From Flammeovirgaceae bacterium (GTDB lineage: Bacteria > Bacteroidota > Bacteroidia > Cytophagales > Cyclobacteriaceae), in contig JACJYU010000002.1 in NCBI GenBank assembly GCA_020635915.1, forward strand, positions 186,001-250,000: 64,000 bases of DNA, given 5' to 3'. Of this stretch, positions 1-9,578 are shown piece by piece. Made by a program: the position numbers and the translations under genes. The notes under the pieces were generated by a model that was not told the origin of the DNA, did no database searches, and saw only the letters and a list, made by a program, of their open reading frames with translations. Numbering within the stretch: the stretch's first letter is position 1; every line of letters begins with the position of its first letter.

Positions 1-498
1 CCCGATGTCGCGATATTGCAAAGGGCCACCTTCACTAATGGGGCGAATGGCAAAAGGCCTTTGTATGGTAGGCTGCAACACCAACCCCATGGTATACTGG
101 TTGTTCCAATATCCTATTGGGGTAAACATTTTGCCCACGCGTACGCTGAAGTAGTTCTGCACGTAATAGCGTACCATAAGGCGCTGCATTTCAAACTCGT
201 AATCCTTTTTGTCATTGTTGAAATTGGCCTCGCCCAATACCGACAAGCGCTCGCTTAATTGTGACGTGACAAACAATACAAAATTGCCAGTGTTGAAATT
301 GGTTTTTGCCTTGTAAGTGGTATCACTTTTAATGTATTCGCCCAATGCGTTTACACCTTCAAACTGATCTTTCTCCGTCACCTTGTCATTTGAGATGACC
401 GGTTGGCCAAAAAACCTGATTTTGGTATCCTGTGCAAAGGTGCCAAATGATAGGCCTGTCAGGATTACCATTGTGAGTAATCTTAATTTCGTTTTCAT
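1..498 (-). CDS. Outer-membrane porin-like protein, 3' part cut off by window edge
   Basis: This frame is open from an ATG at 498 to the window edge, giving 166 codons and no stop, so the gene continues to the left. Residues 1-22 form a typical Sec signal peptide ending in SFGTFAQ. The rest alternates polar and hydrophobic residues and is rich in aromatics, for example YYVQNYFSVRVGKMFTPIGYW. That looks like beta-strands of an outer-membrane porin (phosphate-selective porin O/P or DcaP-like), but this is inference because the C-terminal barrel is missing. The response-regulator gene lies upstream on the same strand, 241 bp away. Confidence 0.7.
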   Translation of the reverse strand, partial: MKTKLRLLTMVILTGLSFGTFAQDTKIRFFGQPVISNDKVTEKDQFEGVNALGEYIKSDTTYKAKTNFNTGNFVLFVTSQLSERLSVLGEANFNNDKKDYEFEMQRLMVRYYVQNYFSVRVGKMFTPIGYWNNQYTMGLVLQPTIQRPFAIRPISEGGPLQYRDIG

Positions 499-739
499 GT
501 TTTAATAACTTGTTTTAACATTAGTTTTTGTAGGTGCAAGATTAAGGTGCCACGATAGGCGGGAATACCACCAATGAGCAAGTGGCGGGATTATCGAGTA
601 GGTGGGCTTGCCCCAGGGAAGGCCATTCCCCTGGGCGACAAGGATCAAATAAAATTAAAATGGGCAAAGGGCGGCCGGGACAAAATGAACTCCCTGCCCG
701 TTAAGGAAAAAACAAAATAAAACCAGGTGGGGCGGCAGG
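499..739. other. Intergenic region with imperfect G/C-rich hairpin
   Basis: This 241-bp gap lies between the response regulator stop and the porin-like gene start, both on the minus strand. An imperfect inverted repeat (GCCCCAGGG ... CCCTGGGC, about 612-639) is visible without a T-run, so it is not a clear terminator. No coding frame is supported here. Confidence 0.4.
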
Positions 740-1486
740 CTAGCCGCGGGTACCTATTTTTTCAAGAAAGCCATCCTTTTTCCGTTTGGAGACGGTTAGG
801 GATTGGTCGTTGTTCATGACAACATACCCCCCCTCCCCCCGGATGTATTTCTTTATTGCATTTAGGTTGATAAGGTAGGAATTGTGGATGCGATAGAAAT
901 TATGCCCCGTCAGCAAATCCTCATATTCTTTTAATGTGCGGCTGACCACATATTTTTTCCCGTCCTGTACTATAATTTCGGTATAATTACTGGATGCCTC
1001 ACAATATATGATATCACTTACTTTTACAAAAACGAGGCCATCGAGGGTAGGAAGCGCCAATTTATGGTTGCCCTGGGCAGGCTGCAGGTTTTGAATGAGG
1101 TGTTGCAGGCGGGTGGAAATATCCCCGTTCATTTTTTTATCCACCTTCCCTATCGCCCTCTTGAGCTCGGCAATATCAATAGGCTTCAATAGATAGTCAA
1201 TTGCCGAAAATTTAAATGCCTTGATTGCATATTCGGAATGGGCGGTGGTGAAAATAACTTCAAACCCAATATTTTTAATACGGGTCAACAAGTCGAAACC
1301 GCTTTCCCGTTGCATCTGGATATCCAGGAAAACGATCTCCGGTTTGTACTTTTTAATGGCTTCCAGCCCTTCGTCCACATTTTGGCACAAGGCGCAGACC
1401 TCCACCCCTTCACAGAACTCTTCGAGCAAAATGCGCAGGCTCTCCCTGCTCTTAAATTCATCATCAACAATTATACCCTTCAACAT
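740..1486 (-). CDS. LytTR-family DNA-binding response regulator
   Basis: The 248-aa protein has a receiver domain (about 1-118) with acidic pocket D8/D9, phospho-acceptor D55 in FLDIQM, and conserved K101 in LLKPID. A LytTR DNA-binding domain follows (about 140-245, with the typical DIIYCEASSNYTEI and FYRIHNSYLINL segments). Family knowledge says it binds DNA as a phospho-dependent dimer. It is the only regulator in the 0.7-7.9 kb signalling locus. The LytS-type kinase at 1638 starts divergently 151 bp away and a second kinase follows, so it is the likely common output of both. Target genes cannot be read from the sequence. Confidence 0.93.
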   Translation of the reverse strand: MLKGIIVDDEFKSRESLRILLEEFCEGVEVCALCQNVDEGLEAIKKYKPEIVFLDIQMQRESGFDLLTRIKNIGFEVIFTTAHSEYAIKAFKFSAIDYLLKPIDIAELKRAIGKVDKKMNGDISTRLQHLIQNLQPAQGNHKLALPTLDGLVFVKVSDIIYCEASSNYTEIIVQDGKKYVVSRTLKEYEDLLTGHNFYRIHNSYLINLNAIKKYIRGEGGYVVMNNDQSLTVSKRKKDGFLEKIGTRG

Positions 1487-1637
1487 GTTCTCAAATATAG
1501 GTTCAAATTGGCTAACAAACGCCAGGCGCCCAATCCCCTTTTTTCAAAAGGCCCTGATGGGGAAATTCCCTGCCTTCCCTCAACAATATAGGATGAATGC
1601 AAGCGCTTATCCCAAATTCATATAATTTAGGGACAAA

Positions 1638-4133
1638 ATGAAGCGATTTATAAGAAAAGTAACAAGTTATGGCCTTGGCTCCCTTGGCTCAAAATCGGAG
1701 AAAAGGAATGTAATACTGGCCAATTACACCTCACTCGTCACTTCCTCTGCCTTGTTCCTGCTCATCCCGGCCTATTATTTATACTATGGCCCCAACCTTT
1801 CCGTTTTCTCACGCCTTGCGGCCGGGGCAGTGCTTTTCCTTTTGCCCTTATGGATCAACCGCTTTGGCGCGGTTACGTTTGGCCGGGTTTTGTTGAGCTG
1901 GCTCACCCCATTCTTCGTTTTTGGCATCAGTATCCTCGACCTGGAATCGGGGGAGGCCATGTCCCCATCTTCCTTTGTGGGGCTCAGGCTATTCTTGTTG
2001 GCCGGGTTTTGTTTTCCCTTCTTGATTTTCAACCTCAAGAACAGGGCCTGGCTGGCATTGGCCCTATCTGCCTCCGTGCTGTCCATTATATTTTTTGACC
2101 AGGTCTTCATACTGTTCCGGTCGGAACATTTTTTGAACAACATACAGGCCGATCCCTTTTATACCTTCAACAATATCAGGGCCACGCTTACCATGTTGGC
2201 CATAGGCATCACGCTCGTCCTGCTGAAAAGCGTGGTGGAGAGGAACGAAGATTTGAACCAGGAGTTGCTGGCAGAGTTGGAAAGAAAAAACAGGCTGATC
2301 AAACAACAGGCTGAGGCCGAAGTGTACAAGCTGAACGAAAAACTTACCGACAACCTAAAATTGTTAAAGGCAAGCGAAAGCAGGTACCGCTCCCTTTTTG
2401 AGCAAGCTTCTGACTTTATTGCCATAACCGACCTGGAAGGCCGTTTTGTCGATGTCAATGAGAGCTGGTGTGCCGCCTTTGGGTATACAAGGGAGGAATT
2501 GCTGGCACTAAAAACAGATGACCTGATCGATCCGGGGCAATTGACCACTGAGCCCGTTCGATATGAGGAGTTGAGGAAAGGGATGCATGTGCTTAGCTAT
2601 AGAAGGATGGTACGCAAGGACAAAACCATTATTGAAGTAGAGGCCAATGTGAAGAAACTACAGGCGGACAAAATCCTGGTAATCGCCAGGGACGTGACCC
2701 AACTCAGGGAGGCGCAACATCAAATTGAACTCAACGAGGCCAAATTCAGGGGCGCATTTGAAAACTCGGCCATAGGCATGGCGATGGTCTCCCTCGACCT
2801 AAAATGGCTAAAAGTAAACAAGGAACTGTGCCATATCCTGGGGTACGAAGAGGACGGCATCATAGGGAAATCAGTATCCGATTTTACTCATCCCATGGAC
2901 AAGGAAGAGGTTTTTGAAGTTAAGAAACTCCTTTATGGGGAGGCTGAAACCTACCAAAGGGAAAAGCGCTACGTGCATCAAAACGGTGGCACTGTGTGGG
3001 TAAACCTAAATGTCTCCCTTGTAAAAGGGCAGGATGGGATGCCCTTGTTTTTTGTGTCGCAAATCGAAAACATCACCCTTGGCAAAAAGACAAAGGAACT
3101 ACTGTCCATCTATGAAGCCAACATGACTGCCACCGTCAACAACACCGATATTATGATATGGTCGGTGGACCGGGAGTACAAGTTGCTCATGTTCAACAAT
3201 CCGTTTTTCAACTATGCTCAGAAACGCTTTGGCATACAGCTTAAGATGGGCAATTCGGCCTTTGCCTCACTGGAAGGCGATAATTATAGGGAAATCACGC
3301 AAAAATGGATCCCCTTATATGACCGGGCTTTGGAAGGCCACCGCATCACTTTTGAGGAAACACGCTACGGGGTGGACCTGCAATATTCCCTAAGCCCCAT
3401 CCTAAAAACCGACCAGGTAATTGGCGTTAGTGTATTTGCCAGGAACGTAACGGAAAGCAAAGCCAGGGAACGTGAATTGGTGGAAGCCAACAAAAAAATC
3501 GGGGAATTGAAATTGATGGCGCTCCGTTCTGTCATGAGTCCTCATTTTATTTTCAACGTACTTAATTCAATCCAGTTTTTCATTACCAAAAACGATAGGG
3601 TAAATGCCCTTCACTATTTATCCACCTTCTCCAAACTAATAAGGAACATCCTTACCCATTCGGTCAAAAACAGGATAAAGCTAACGGATGAGTTGGACAT
3701 GCTGGAAAATTATGTGCACCTGGAGATGACCCGGTTCGAACATAAGTTTGATTTTAGCCTTACCGTGGAGCCGCACATAGAAGCTCAAGCTATCCTGATC
3801 CCTTCGCTCCTCATCCAACCCTACGTGGAAAATGCAATCCTTCACGGCCTCTACAACAAAAAAGAAAAAGGCACATTGTCCATTTCGGTGAATGAAAATG
3901 ATGGCATCCTCACTTTTGTAATTACCGATGACGGCATTGGCCGGGAGGCAGCGAGGCAATTGCGCAAGTACAATGCCCAGCCTCATCAATCCATGGGCAT
4001 CAGCATTACGGAGGAGCGGTTGAGCCTTATCAATAAGGACCAAAAGACCACCTTTGACATTGAAGACCTCAAGAATGCCAATGGGCCCTGCGGCACCAAG
4101 GTGACCATAGGCATTTCATATACTTCCAACTAA
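1638..4133 (+). CDS. Membrane multi-PAS sensor histidine kinase, LytS/HisKA_7TM-like
   Basis: The 831-aa protein has about six hydrophobic membrane segments in residues 25-215, then a charged coiled coil (about 200-240). Three PAS-type segments follow (about 245-355, 365-480, 490-610). A LytS-type kinase core has phospho-acceptor H636 in SPHFIFN, then an HATPase domain with N-box QPYVENA and DDGIGR. The family phosphorylates LytTR regulators, and the one at 740-1486 is divergently adjacent. The 3' end overlaps the stop of the convergent kinase gene at 4130 by 4 bp. The ligand is unknown. A TATAATTT-like box about 10 bp upstream of the ATG may be its promoter. Confidence 0.9.
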   Translation: MKRFIRKVTSYGLGSLGSKSEKRNVILANYTSLVTSSALFLLIPAYYLYYGPNLSVFSRLAAGAVLFLLPLWINRFGAVTFGRVLLSWLTPFFVFGISILDLESGEAMSPSSFVGLRLFLLAGFCFPFLIFNLKNRAWLALALSASVLSIIFFDQVFILFRSEHFLNNIQADPFYTFNNIRATLTMLAIGITLVLLKSVVERNEDLNQELLAELERKNRLIKQQAEAEVYKLNEKLTDNLKLLKASESRYRSLFEQASDFIAITDLEGRFVDVNESWCAAFGYTREELLALKTDDLIDPGQLTTEPVRYEELRKGMHVLSYRRMVRKDKTIIEVEANVKKLQADKILVIARDVTQLREAQHQIELNEAKFRGAFENSAIGMAMVSLDLKWLKVNKELCHILGYEEDGIIGKSVSDFTHPMDKEEVFEVKKLLYGEAETYQREKRYVHQNGGTVWVNLNVSLVKGQDGMPLFFVSQIENITLGKKTKELLSIYEANMTATVNNTDIMIWSVDREYKLLMFNNPFFNYAQKRFGIQLKMGNSAFASLEGDNYREITQKWIPLYDRALEGHRITFEETRYGVDLQYSLSPILKTDQVIGVSVFARNVTESKARERELVEANKKIGELKLMALRSVMSPHFIFNVLNSIQFFITKNDRVNALHYLSTFSKLIRNILTHSVKNRIKLTDELDMLENYVHLEMTRFEHKFDFSLTVEPHIEAQAILIPSLLIQPYVENAILHGLYNKKEKGTLSISVNENDGILTFVITDDGIGREAARQLRKYNAQPHQSMGISITEERLSLINKDQKTTFDIEDLKNANGPCGTKVTIGISYTSN

Positions 4134-7100
4134 CCCGCCAACCATATTTTCACGGTGGTGCCTTCAGGCTGCCCCGTTTCATCCACCATATCCAGGATTT
4201 CAAACGAGACCTTGTATTTATTATTGATGAGCTTCAACCGTTCACCGGTAATTTCGGCACCCAGCGACTTATGCCCAAACCGGTTCTTTTTATTTATTTC
4301 CATGGATTTTTTGCGGCCCACCCCGTTGTCTTTTACCTGAAACAGCAATGCATCGTTTTCCTTGCTGATGGAAATGGTCAAAAGCCCCCTCTCCTGTTTA
4401 TTGTACAAGCCATGGATAATAGCGTTCTCCACATAAGGCTGGACCAGCAATGAGGGTATCTCTATTCCCTCCAGGTCCAATTCATTATCTATGTCAATCC
4501 GATAATCAAATTTATTTTCAAAACGGAGTTGCTCCAAAACAATATAGTTTTTCAGCTGTGAAATTTCCTTTGCCAGGCTTATGGTGTTGCTCACGGAGTG
4601 TTCCAATATCCCCCTCACCAGTTGGGAAAATGTGGACAAGTAGTTGATGGCGTTTTTGCGGTCGTTTTGTGCTATAAAATATTGAATGGAAGAAAGGGCA
4701 TTGAAAAAGAAGTGGGGGTTCATCACCGATCGCAAGGCCATCAATTTGAATTCGGCAACCTTGTTAAGGGCATTTTTCAATGCCCTTTCCCGTGTTACCC
4801 TTTCCGTGATGTCTTCGGCAAACACAACAATCCCAATGACGTGGCCATTGTCCATAATCGGGCCCAGGGAAAACTCTACGTGCCTGCCCTGAAGCACATC
4901 GGTAATCCGGTACTTTTCCCCAGACAGCACACGCTCATAGCGGGGCAACCAGATAGCCTTTAGCCTTTTGTCGGTCATGGGGTCTTCGGAAACCAGTTTT
5001 TGGCCAGGTACCACTTTTACCTGGTAATTGTCCCACACAAACGATTCAAAACGACTGTTGGCCTTAATCACCCGGTAATCAAGGTCCACGGACCACACCA
5101 ACAGGTTGGAGTTATTGATCACGGCATAAAGGTTGGCCTCGCTCTCGATCACTTTATGTTCCGTGATTTTCCTTTCCGTAATGTCCCTGACAATCACCAG
5201 CATATGGTTTTCTCCTTGCAACACGATACGCCTTGCTGATATGTTGCCAATAAATACCGTTCCATCCTTGCGCAGGAACTGGCTTTCCATAAACACGGAG
5301 TTGTCCTGACCGAAATACTCATTAAAAAACCTTTCACGGTCTTCCGGCTGGGCCCACAATCGGAAGTCCAATGACGACTTTCCAATAATCTCGTCCCGGC
5401 CATACCCCGAAACCAGTTCAACATGTTTATTGCAGGCCACCAGCACATAGTCCTTTTCCCTGAAAATAAACATCAGGTCGGGACTTAGGTCAAATGCCTT
5501 TGCAAACCGCTCTTCGGCAATTTTCCTTTCGGTAATGTCCTTTACCATGGCAATGATATGGTCCTCCCCTCCAATGTCGAGTTGCTCCATGGAAAGCACC
5601 ACGTGGATGACCTGTCCGTCTTTCTTTTTCCAGGCTGCCTCTCTTTCTGCTTTTAGGTTTTTTTCAAATGAGTCCCAAAATGCCTGCCGCTCATCAAGGT
5701 CAACAAACACATCAAAGTCCCAAATGGGCCTGCCCAGGAATTCGCTCCTTTCATAGCCTGTAATGGGCAAAGACCTATCGTTAACGTCCACCATGACCAT
5801 GTCCCTTTTCCGAATGAGCATCATGGCATCAGGGTTGTGGTAAAATATTTTACTGAATTTCTCCTCGGCAACCTTCCGGTCGGAGATGTCCCTAATAATG
5901 GCAATCATGTGCTCCACGCCTGAGATGTCCAATTGCTCCATTGAAATCATGATATGAATGACCTGCCCGTCCTTTTTCTTCCAGGCCGCCTCCATCTCCA
6001 CTTTGTTGTGCCGGTTAAATATTTCCCAAAACTTTTCGTTTTCGTGGGGATAGGCAAAGGTGTCAAACTCAGCGATCGACCTGCCCAAAAACTCGCTCCT
6101 TTTATAGCCGGTAATGGGAAATGTTTTTTCGTTCACGTCCACCATCACCATGCCTTCTTTACGGATGAGCATCATGGCATCCGGATTGTTATAAAACACC
6201 TTGCTGAATTTTTCTTCGGCAATTTTTCGGTCGCTTATGTCTTTTATCACCATTATGACATGGGCTGTCCCTCCAAGGTCGAAGGTGCTGAACGATACCA
6301 TTGCCTGGATTTGGGCTCCGTCCTTTCTTATCAACCCTGCCTCTAATTCAAAGTGCCCGGCATCATCAAAGTGCTTAAAAAAATACTCCCGGTCGTCCTG
6401 GTGCACAAAGAACCTAAAATCCGTAGCTTGCCTGCCCACTAGTTCTTCCCTGTCATAGGCAAGGATTGGCCCTATTTTTGAATTGATATCAATAATCTTA
6501 AAATCTTCCTTCCTCATCAGGATCATCAAGTCGGGATTGTTGTGAAAAGCACTGGAAAACTTTTCTTCACTGCTCTTAAGCAGTATTTCCGCTTCTTTAA
6601 ACTTGGTGATGTCATACGTAAGGCCAATGACCGAAGGAAGGCCCTCCCTATTGGGGCTGGTCCATGCGCAAATCCTTACCCATATGGTATTGCCCACGGG
6701 CGTACTTGATTTAAGCACCAGGTCAAAAGGCTCCCCCTCCCCCTTCCGGACCTTGCCCAAAGTATCCAGCAATACCCTTCTTCCTTCTTCGTCATAAAAC
6801 TGGATTATTTCCTCCACGGTGACCGGATCATCTTCGCTCAAGCCTTGTATGGCATAAGCTTCAGGGGATGCAGTAAACTCGTCCGTATTGGGATTGTATT
6901 CCCAACTTCCAATCTTCGCCAGGTGCTGCAGCCGGGTAATTACCTGGTCGCGATCGGTGAGCACCTTGTTTTTATTTGACAGCTCCTCGTTGAGCAACCG
7001 CAATTCCTCTTCGGAAGTGGCCAGTTCTTCTTCCCTTTTTGATAATTTCCTGTTCAAGCCTTCAAGTTCACTCAGGGAATTTTCCAGGCCATGTTGGTGC

Positions 7101-7912
7101 AACCTTTCTTTCGTGATGTCCACCCACCCACCTATGGCCCGAACAGGATTATTCCCCTTGTCCCTTATGATCATCCCACGGTCCAATATGTGGGCAATGC
7201 TCCCATCCGCCTTGATCACGCGGTACTCATCATTATATATCCCATCGGGCGATGCCATTGCCTCCCTAAACCTTTTGGCCGAACGCCCGGCATCCTCGGG
7301 ATGTATGTGGTTGGCCCATTCCGATACGGGAAAGTAACCCTTGTCCACACCAAAGTCATTCAAAATTTTGGGGTCCCCGCTCCAAAACAATTGCTTTTTA
7401 TTGAAGTCCTCTTCCCACATTACCGCATTGGAGAGTTCGGAAATAATCTTGAACCTATTCCTGTCCTTTTCCAGTTCTTCCAATAGCTTTTTCTCCTTTT
7501 TCCCTTTGCGCACCAGCCGGGTATTGTCCTCCCATACCCCTATGGCCCGGATGGGCTTGCCGTTTTTGTCCCTAACAAAACATACCTTGTCACGAATGTA
7601 ATGCCATTTCTTGCCGACCCCTTTAAACCTGTATTCACGTACATGGTTGGTGGCCAATGGGTCGTTCAATGCCGCATTGTACCCACTGGACGCTTCACGA
7701 AGGTCTTTGGGGTGGATGTTGTCGTACCAAAATTGCTGCCTGGTCTTATGGGCATGGATGCCGAATTTTTTCAGGTTGGAGGAAGCCCCGATCCAAACCA
7801 CATCTTCATGGGTGAATTCCCTTACCCACATCAATTCGGCCGAAAGTTTGATAAGGGTGGTAAACAATTCAGCATCCGAGAGGTAATTGGCATCAATTTC
7901 AGCGAAACCCAT
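4130..7912 (-). CDS. Soluble giant multi-PAS histidine kinase, LytS type
   Basis: The 1260-aa protein has no signal peptide or obvious membrane segment. About eight PAS/PAC modules are stacked N-terminally (roughly 10-130, 150-265, 330-440, 445-560, 565-680, 685-805, 810-925, 935-1035), with a coiled coil near 270-325. Modules 5 and 6 are close duplicates, sharing NPDAMMLIRK, AAWKKKDGQVIH and SMEQLDI. The kinase core has H1067 in MNPHFFFN and HATPase motifs QPYVENA and DNGVGR. Its core closely resembles that of the 1638 kinase, so both probably feed the LytTR regulator at 740. ATG 7912 was preferred over GTG 7918. It probably senses a cytoplasmic signal, but the cofactor (haem, flavin or none) is not visible. 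Confidence 0.9.
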   Translation of the reverse strand: MGFAEIDANYLSDAELFTTLIKLSAELMWVREFTHEDVVWIGASSNLKKFGIHAHKTRQQFWYDNIHPKDLREASSGYNAALNDPLATNHVREYRFKGVGKKWHYIRDKVCFVRDKNGKPIRAIGVWEDNTRLVRKGKKEKKLLEELEKDRNRFKIISELSNAVMWEEDFNKKQLFWSGDPKILNDFGVDKGYFPVSEWANHIHPEDAGRSAKRFREAMASPDGIYNDEYRVIKADGSIAHILDRGMIIRDKGNNPVRAIGGWVDITKERLHQHGLENSLSELEGLNRKLSKREEELATSEEELRLLNEELSNKNKVLTDRDQVITRLQHLAKIGSWEYNPNTDEFTASPEAYAIQGLSEDDPVTVEEIIQFYDEEGRRVLLDTLGKVRKGEGEPFDLVLKSSTPVGNTIWVRICAWTSPNREGLPSVIGLTYDITKFKEAEILLKSSEEKFSSAFHNNPDLMILMRKEDFKIIDINSKIGPILAYDREELVGRQATDFRFFVHQDDREYFFKHFDDAGHFELEAGLIRKDGAQIQAMVSFSTFDLGGTAHVIMVIKDISDRKIAEEKFSKVFYNNPDAMMLIRKEGMVMVDVNEKTFPITGYKRSEFLGRSIAEFDTFAYPHENEKFWEIFNRHNKVEMEAAWKKKDGQVIHIMISMEQLDISGVEHMIAIIRDISDRKVAEEKFSKIFYHNPDAMMLIRKRDMVMVDVNDRSLPITGYERSEFLGRPIWDFDVFVDLDERQAFWDSFEKNLKAEREAAWKKKDGQVIHVVLSMEQLDIGGEDHIIAMVKDITERKIAEERFAKAFDLSPDLMFIFREKDYVLVACNKHVELVSGYGRDEIIGKSSLDFRLWAQPEDRERFFNEYFGQDNSVFMESQFLRKDGTVFIGNISARRIVLQGENHMLVIVRDITERKITEHKVIESEANLYAVINNSNLLVWSVDLDYRVIKANSRFESFVWDNYQVKVVPGQKLVSEDPMTDKRLKAIWLPRYERVLSGEKYRITDVLQGRHVEFSLGPIMDNGHVIGIVVFAEDITERVTRERALKNALNKVAEFKLMALRSVMNPHFFFNALSSIQYFIAQNDRKNAINYLSTFSQLVRGILEHSVSNTISLAKEISQLKNYIVLEQLRFENKFDYRIDIDNELDLEGIEIPSLLVQPYVENAIIHGLYNKQERGLLTISISKENDALLFQVKDNGVGRKKSMEINKKNRFGHKSLGAEITGERLKLINNKYKVSFEILDMVDETGQPEGTTVKIWLAG

Positions 7913-8082
7913 TTTCACTTACCTTTTTCTTTTGTTGTTCCCAACCCTGAATGTAAACATTAGGCCAATATATTATGGCATTTTCAGGAAAATTGGCCCA
8001 AACCGGGAAGCATCGTGCCCCTATAGGCCATTGACCCCGGCCAATCCATTTCCCATCTTCCACACCTGTAGCCCACCATTCT

Positions 8083-8592
8083 TCAGGCCCGTGGGCGGGC
8101 ATCCTTCTGCATTACCATCTTTTGTATGAAAACGTTGTTGGGTATGGTGATCCGCTCGCCTGCCTCGGTTTTTATGGTGATGAAAAAAATTTCTATGTCG
8201 CTGATCTTGCCCTGGATGGAATAATCCTTGTCCAATACCGTAATGGTGTCCCCTATTTTGGCAGGATGGGTAAAGAATATGATCAACGCAGAGGTGATGT
8301 TGGAGATAATGGACCACTGGGCAAAAAATGCAATACCCAATATGGTCAGCATTGATGAGATAAACAGTATCAAATCGGATTGGTCCACGCCCCACACAAA
8401 CAATAGCACCTGCAGGGTAATGAGGAGAAGGGCAAAATTGGTAAACTCTTTGATGATCTTGGCCCTTGCCTTCTGGTAGGCAAACCTTTTGGCCACTTTC
8501 CCTATTGCCTTTTGGATGGCAAACCGTATGAGGAAATAGGAAAACACTATAATGACGGATTCTATTATTTCAATTCTATATTCCTGCATCAT
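8083..8592 (-). CDS. Short MscS-type mechanosensitive channel protein
   Basis: The protein is about 169 aa from the ATG at 8592, with three hydrophobic segments. The last reads like MscS TM3 plus the beta-domain entry (GIAFFAQWSIISNITSALII, then HPAKIGDTITV and ITIPNNVFIQ). It ends shortly after the beta domain, so it lacks the C-terminal alpha/beta cage of E. coli MscS. Short forms like this occur in Bacteroidota. The expected role is a membrane-tension-gated osmotic release pore. It lies just before the scarred module copy at 8707, so disruption of its upstream region by that duplication is possible. Confidence 0.8.
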   Translation of the reverse strand: MMQEYRIEIIESVIIVFSYFLIRFAIQKAIGKVAKRFAYQKARAKIIKEFTNFALLLITLQVLLFVWGVDQSDLILFISSMLTILGIAFFAQWSIISNITSALIIFFTHPAKIGDTITVLDKDYSIQGKISDIEIFFITIKTEAGERITIPNNVFIQKMVMQKDARPRA

Positions 8593-8706
8593 ATTCCGTT
8601 GTCGTTGGCAGGTAGTTTTATGGCCAACTTTTTTTTCGGCAAAGTTACTCAAAAGGGCAACACTTCATCCTACCATTATTGTTATTATGGCCAACCCAAA
8701 AAACCA

Positions 8707-8936
8707 AGGAACATATCCAAGGGTGGTGGGGGCGCCACCAGCTTTTGGACGACCTCGACCTTAATTTTGAAGTGAATGCCCTGGTGTACTCCACGGAAAT
8801 AACCCGCCAACTGGTGCGGGCATTTGAAGAAGGCCTGTCCCATTCGCAGGAGATTGACGCACAGGAATGGTTGAACAGGCCCGGGCATGTCCACCTGTGG
8901 GAAAAACTGGTGCGGTTGCTTTCCCCTTTTTTGTAG
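8707..8936 (+). pseudogene. Fused remnant: 3' end of hdeD-like gene joined to 3' end of cardiolipin synthase gene
   Basis: Positions 8707-8755 align, with a few mismatches and a 4-bp gap, to 21711-21763, the last codons of the HdeD-like gene. Positions 8755-8936 match 23137-23318, the last 60 codons of cls including the stop, with only one difference seen by eye (GGC for GAC near 8830). The intervening equivalent of 21764-23136, about 1.37 kb, is absent. The short sequence shared at the joint (CGACCT/GACCT) suggests deletion through microhomology in an ancestral hdeD-cls pair. A reading frame of about 60 codons is open but carries no active-site motif. Confidence 0.85.
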
Positions 8937-9040
8937 GAGCTGCTGGCTTTGTAAACTTGCCCCGGCTGTACCCTAAGGAATTGTCGCAATTGCCCCTTTG
9001 ATTAGTCGTTTTTGCCACCCCACATTATGTGCCATCCGTT

Positions 9041-9048
9041 TACCTTTG
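9041..9048 (+). promoter_or_regulatory. Candidate Bacteroidota -7 box upstream of SRPBCC gene (copy A)
   Basis: TACCTTTG matches the TAnnTTTG -7 consensus, 42 bp before the ATG at 9091. A TTTG lies 26 bp upstream, further than the usual 19-21. The equivalent in copy B (26459-26466, TATCTTTG) has the same arrangement, so the pair may be a conserved promoter. Confidence 0.4.
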
Positions 9049-9090
9049 GAAAGAGAAAAATACGAACCATTTCAGTAAAAACACATCATC

Positions 9091-9540
9091 ATGAAAAACA
9101 ACACCGTAACCCTGCACCGTGTGCTCACCGCACCACCCGAAAAGGCCTTCAAGGCATTTTCCAACCCCAATGCCTACGCCACCTGGCTGCCGCCTTATGG
9201 TTTTATCGCCAAAATCCATCAGATGGATTTTCGTGAGGGCGGCAGCTACAAAATGTCTTTTGTCAATTTTTCTACCGGCAACGGCCATTCCTTTGGGGGC
9301 GAGTTTGTAAAAATAAAGCCCAACGAACTCATCCAATACACCGACCGGTTTGACGACCCCAACCTGCCGGGCGAAATGGTCACCACAGTGCGGTTGACAA
9401 AGGTTTCCTGCGGTACGGAACTGCACATTGAGCAGACCGGCATCCCCGAAGCCATTCCTGTGGAGATGTGCTACCTTGGCTGGCAGGATTCTTTGGATAA
9501 ACTGAAAAGGATGGTAGAGCCTGAAATACCCGATGCCTGA
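9091..9540 (+). CDS. SRPBCC (AHSA1/START-like) domain protein, copy A
   Basis: The 149-aa protein is a single AHSA1-type domain: TLHRVLTAPPEKAFKAFSNP at the start, a central GGSYKMSF strand, and a C-terminal long helix (CYLGWQDSLDKLKRMVEPEI). The fold has a deep hydrophobic ligand pocket, but the ligand and role are not predictable. It is about 95% identical by eye to the gene at 26552, including flanking bases, and both are followed by a RibD-C gene. Little divergence suggests a recent duplication or gene conversion. Confidence 0.9.
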   Translation: MKNNTVTLHRVLTAPPEKAFKAFSNPNAYATWLPPYGFIAKIHQMDFREGGSYKMSFVNFSTGNGHSFGGEFVKIKPNELIQYTDRFDDPNLPGEMVTTVRLTKVSCGTELHIEQTGIPEAIPVEMCYLGWQDSLDKLKRMVEPEIPDA

Positions 9541-9578
9541 GTCCACTGACCCATATTTAAAAAATTACCCTGAAAAAA

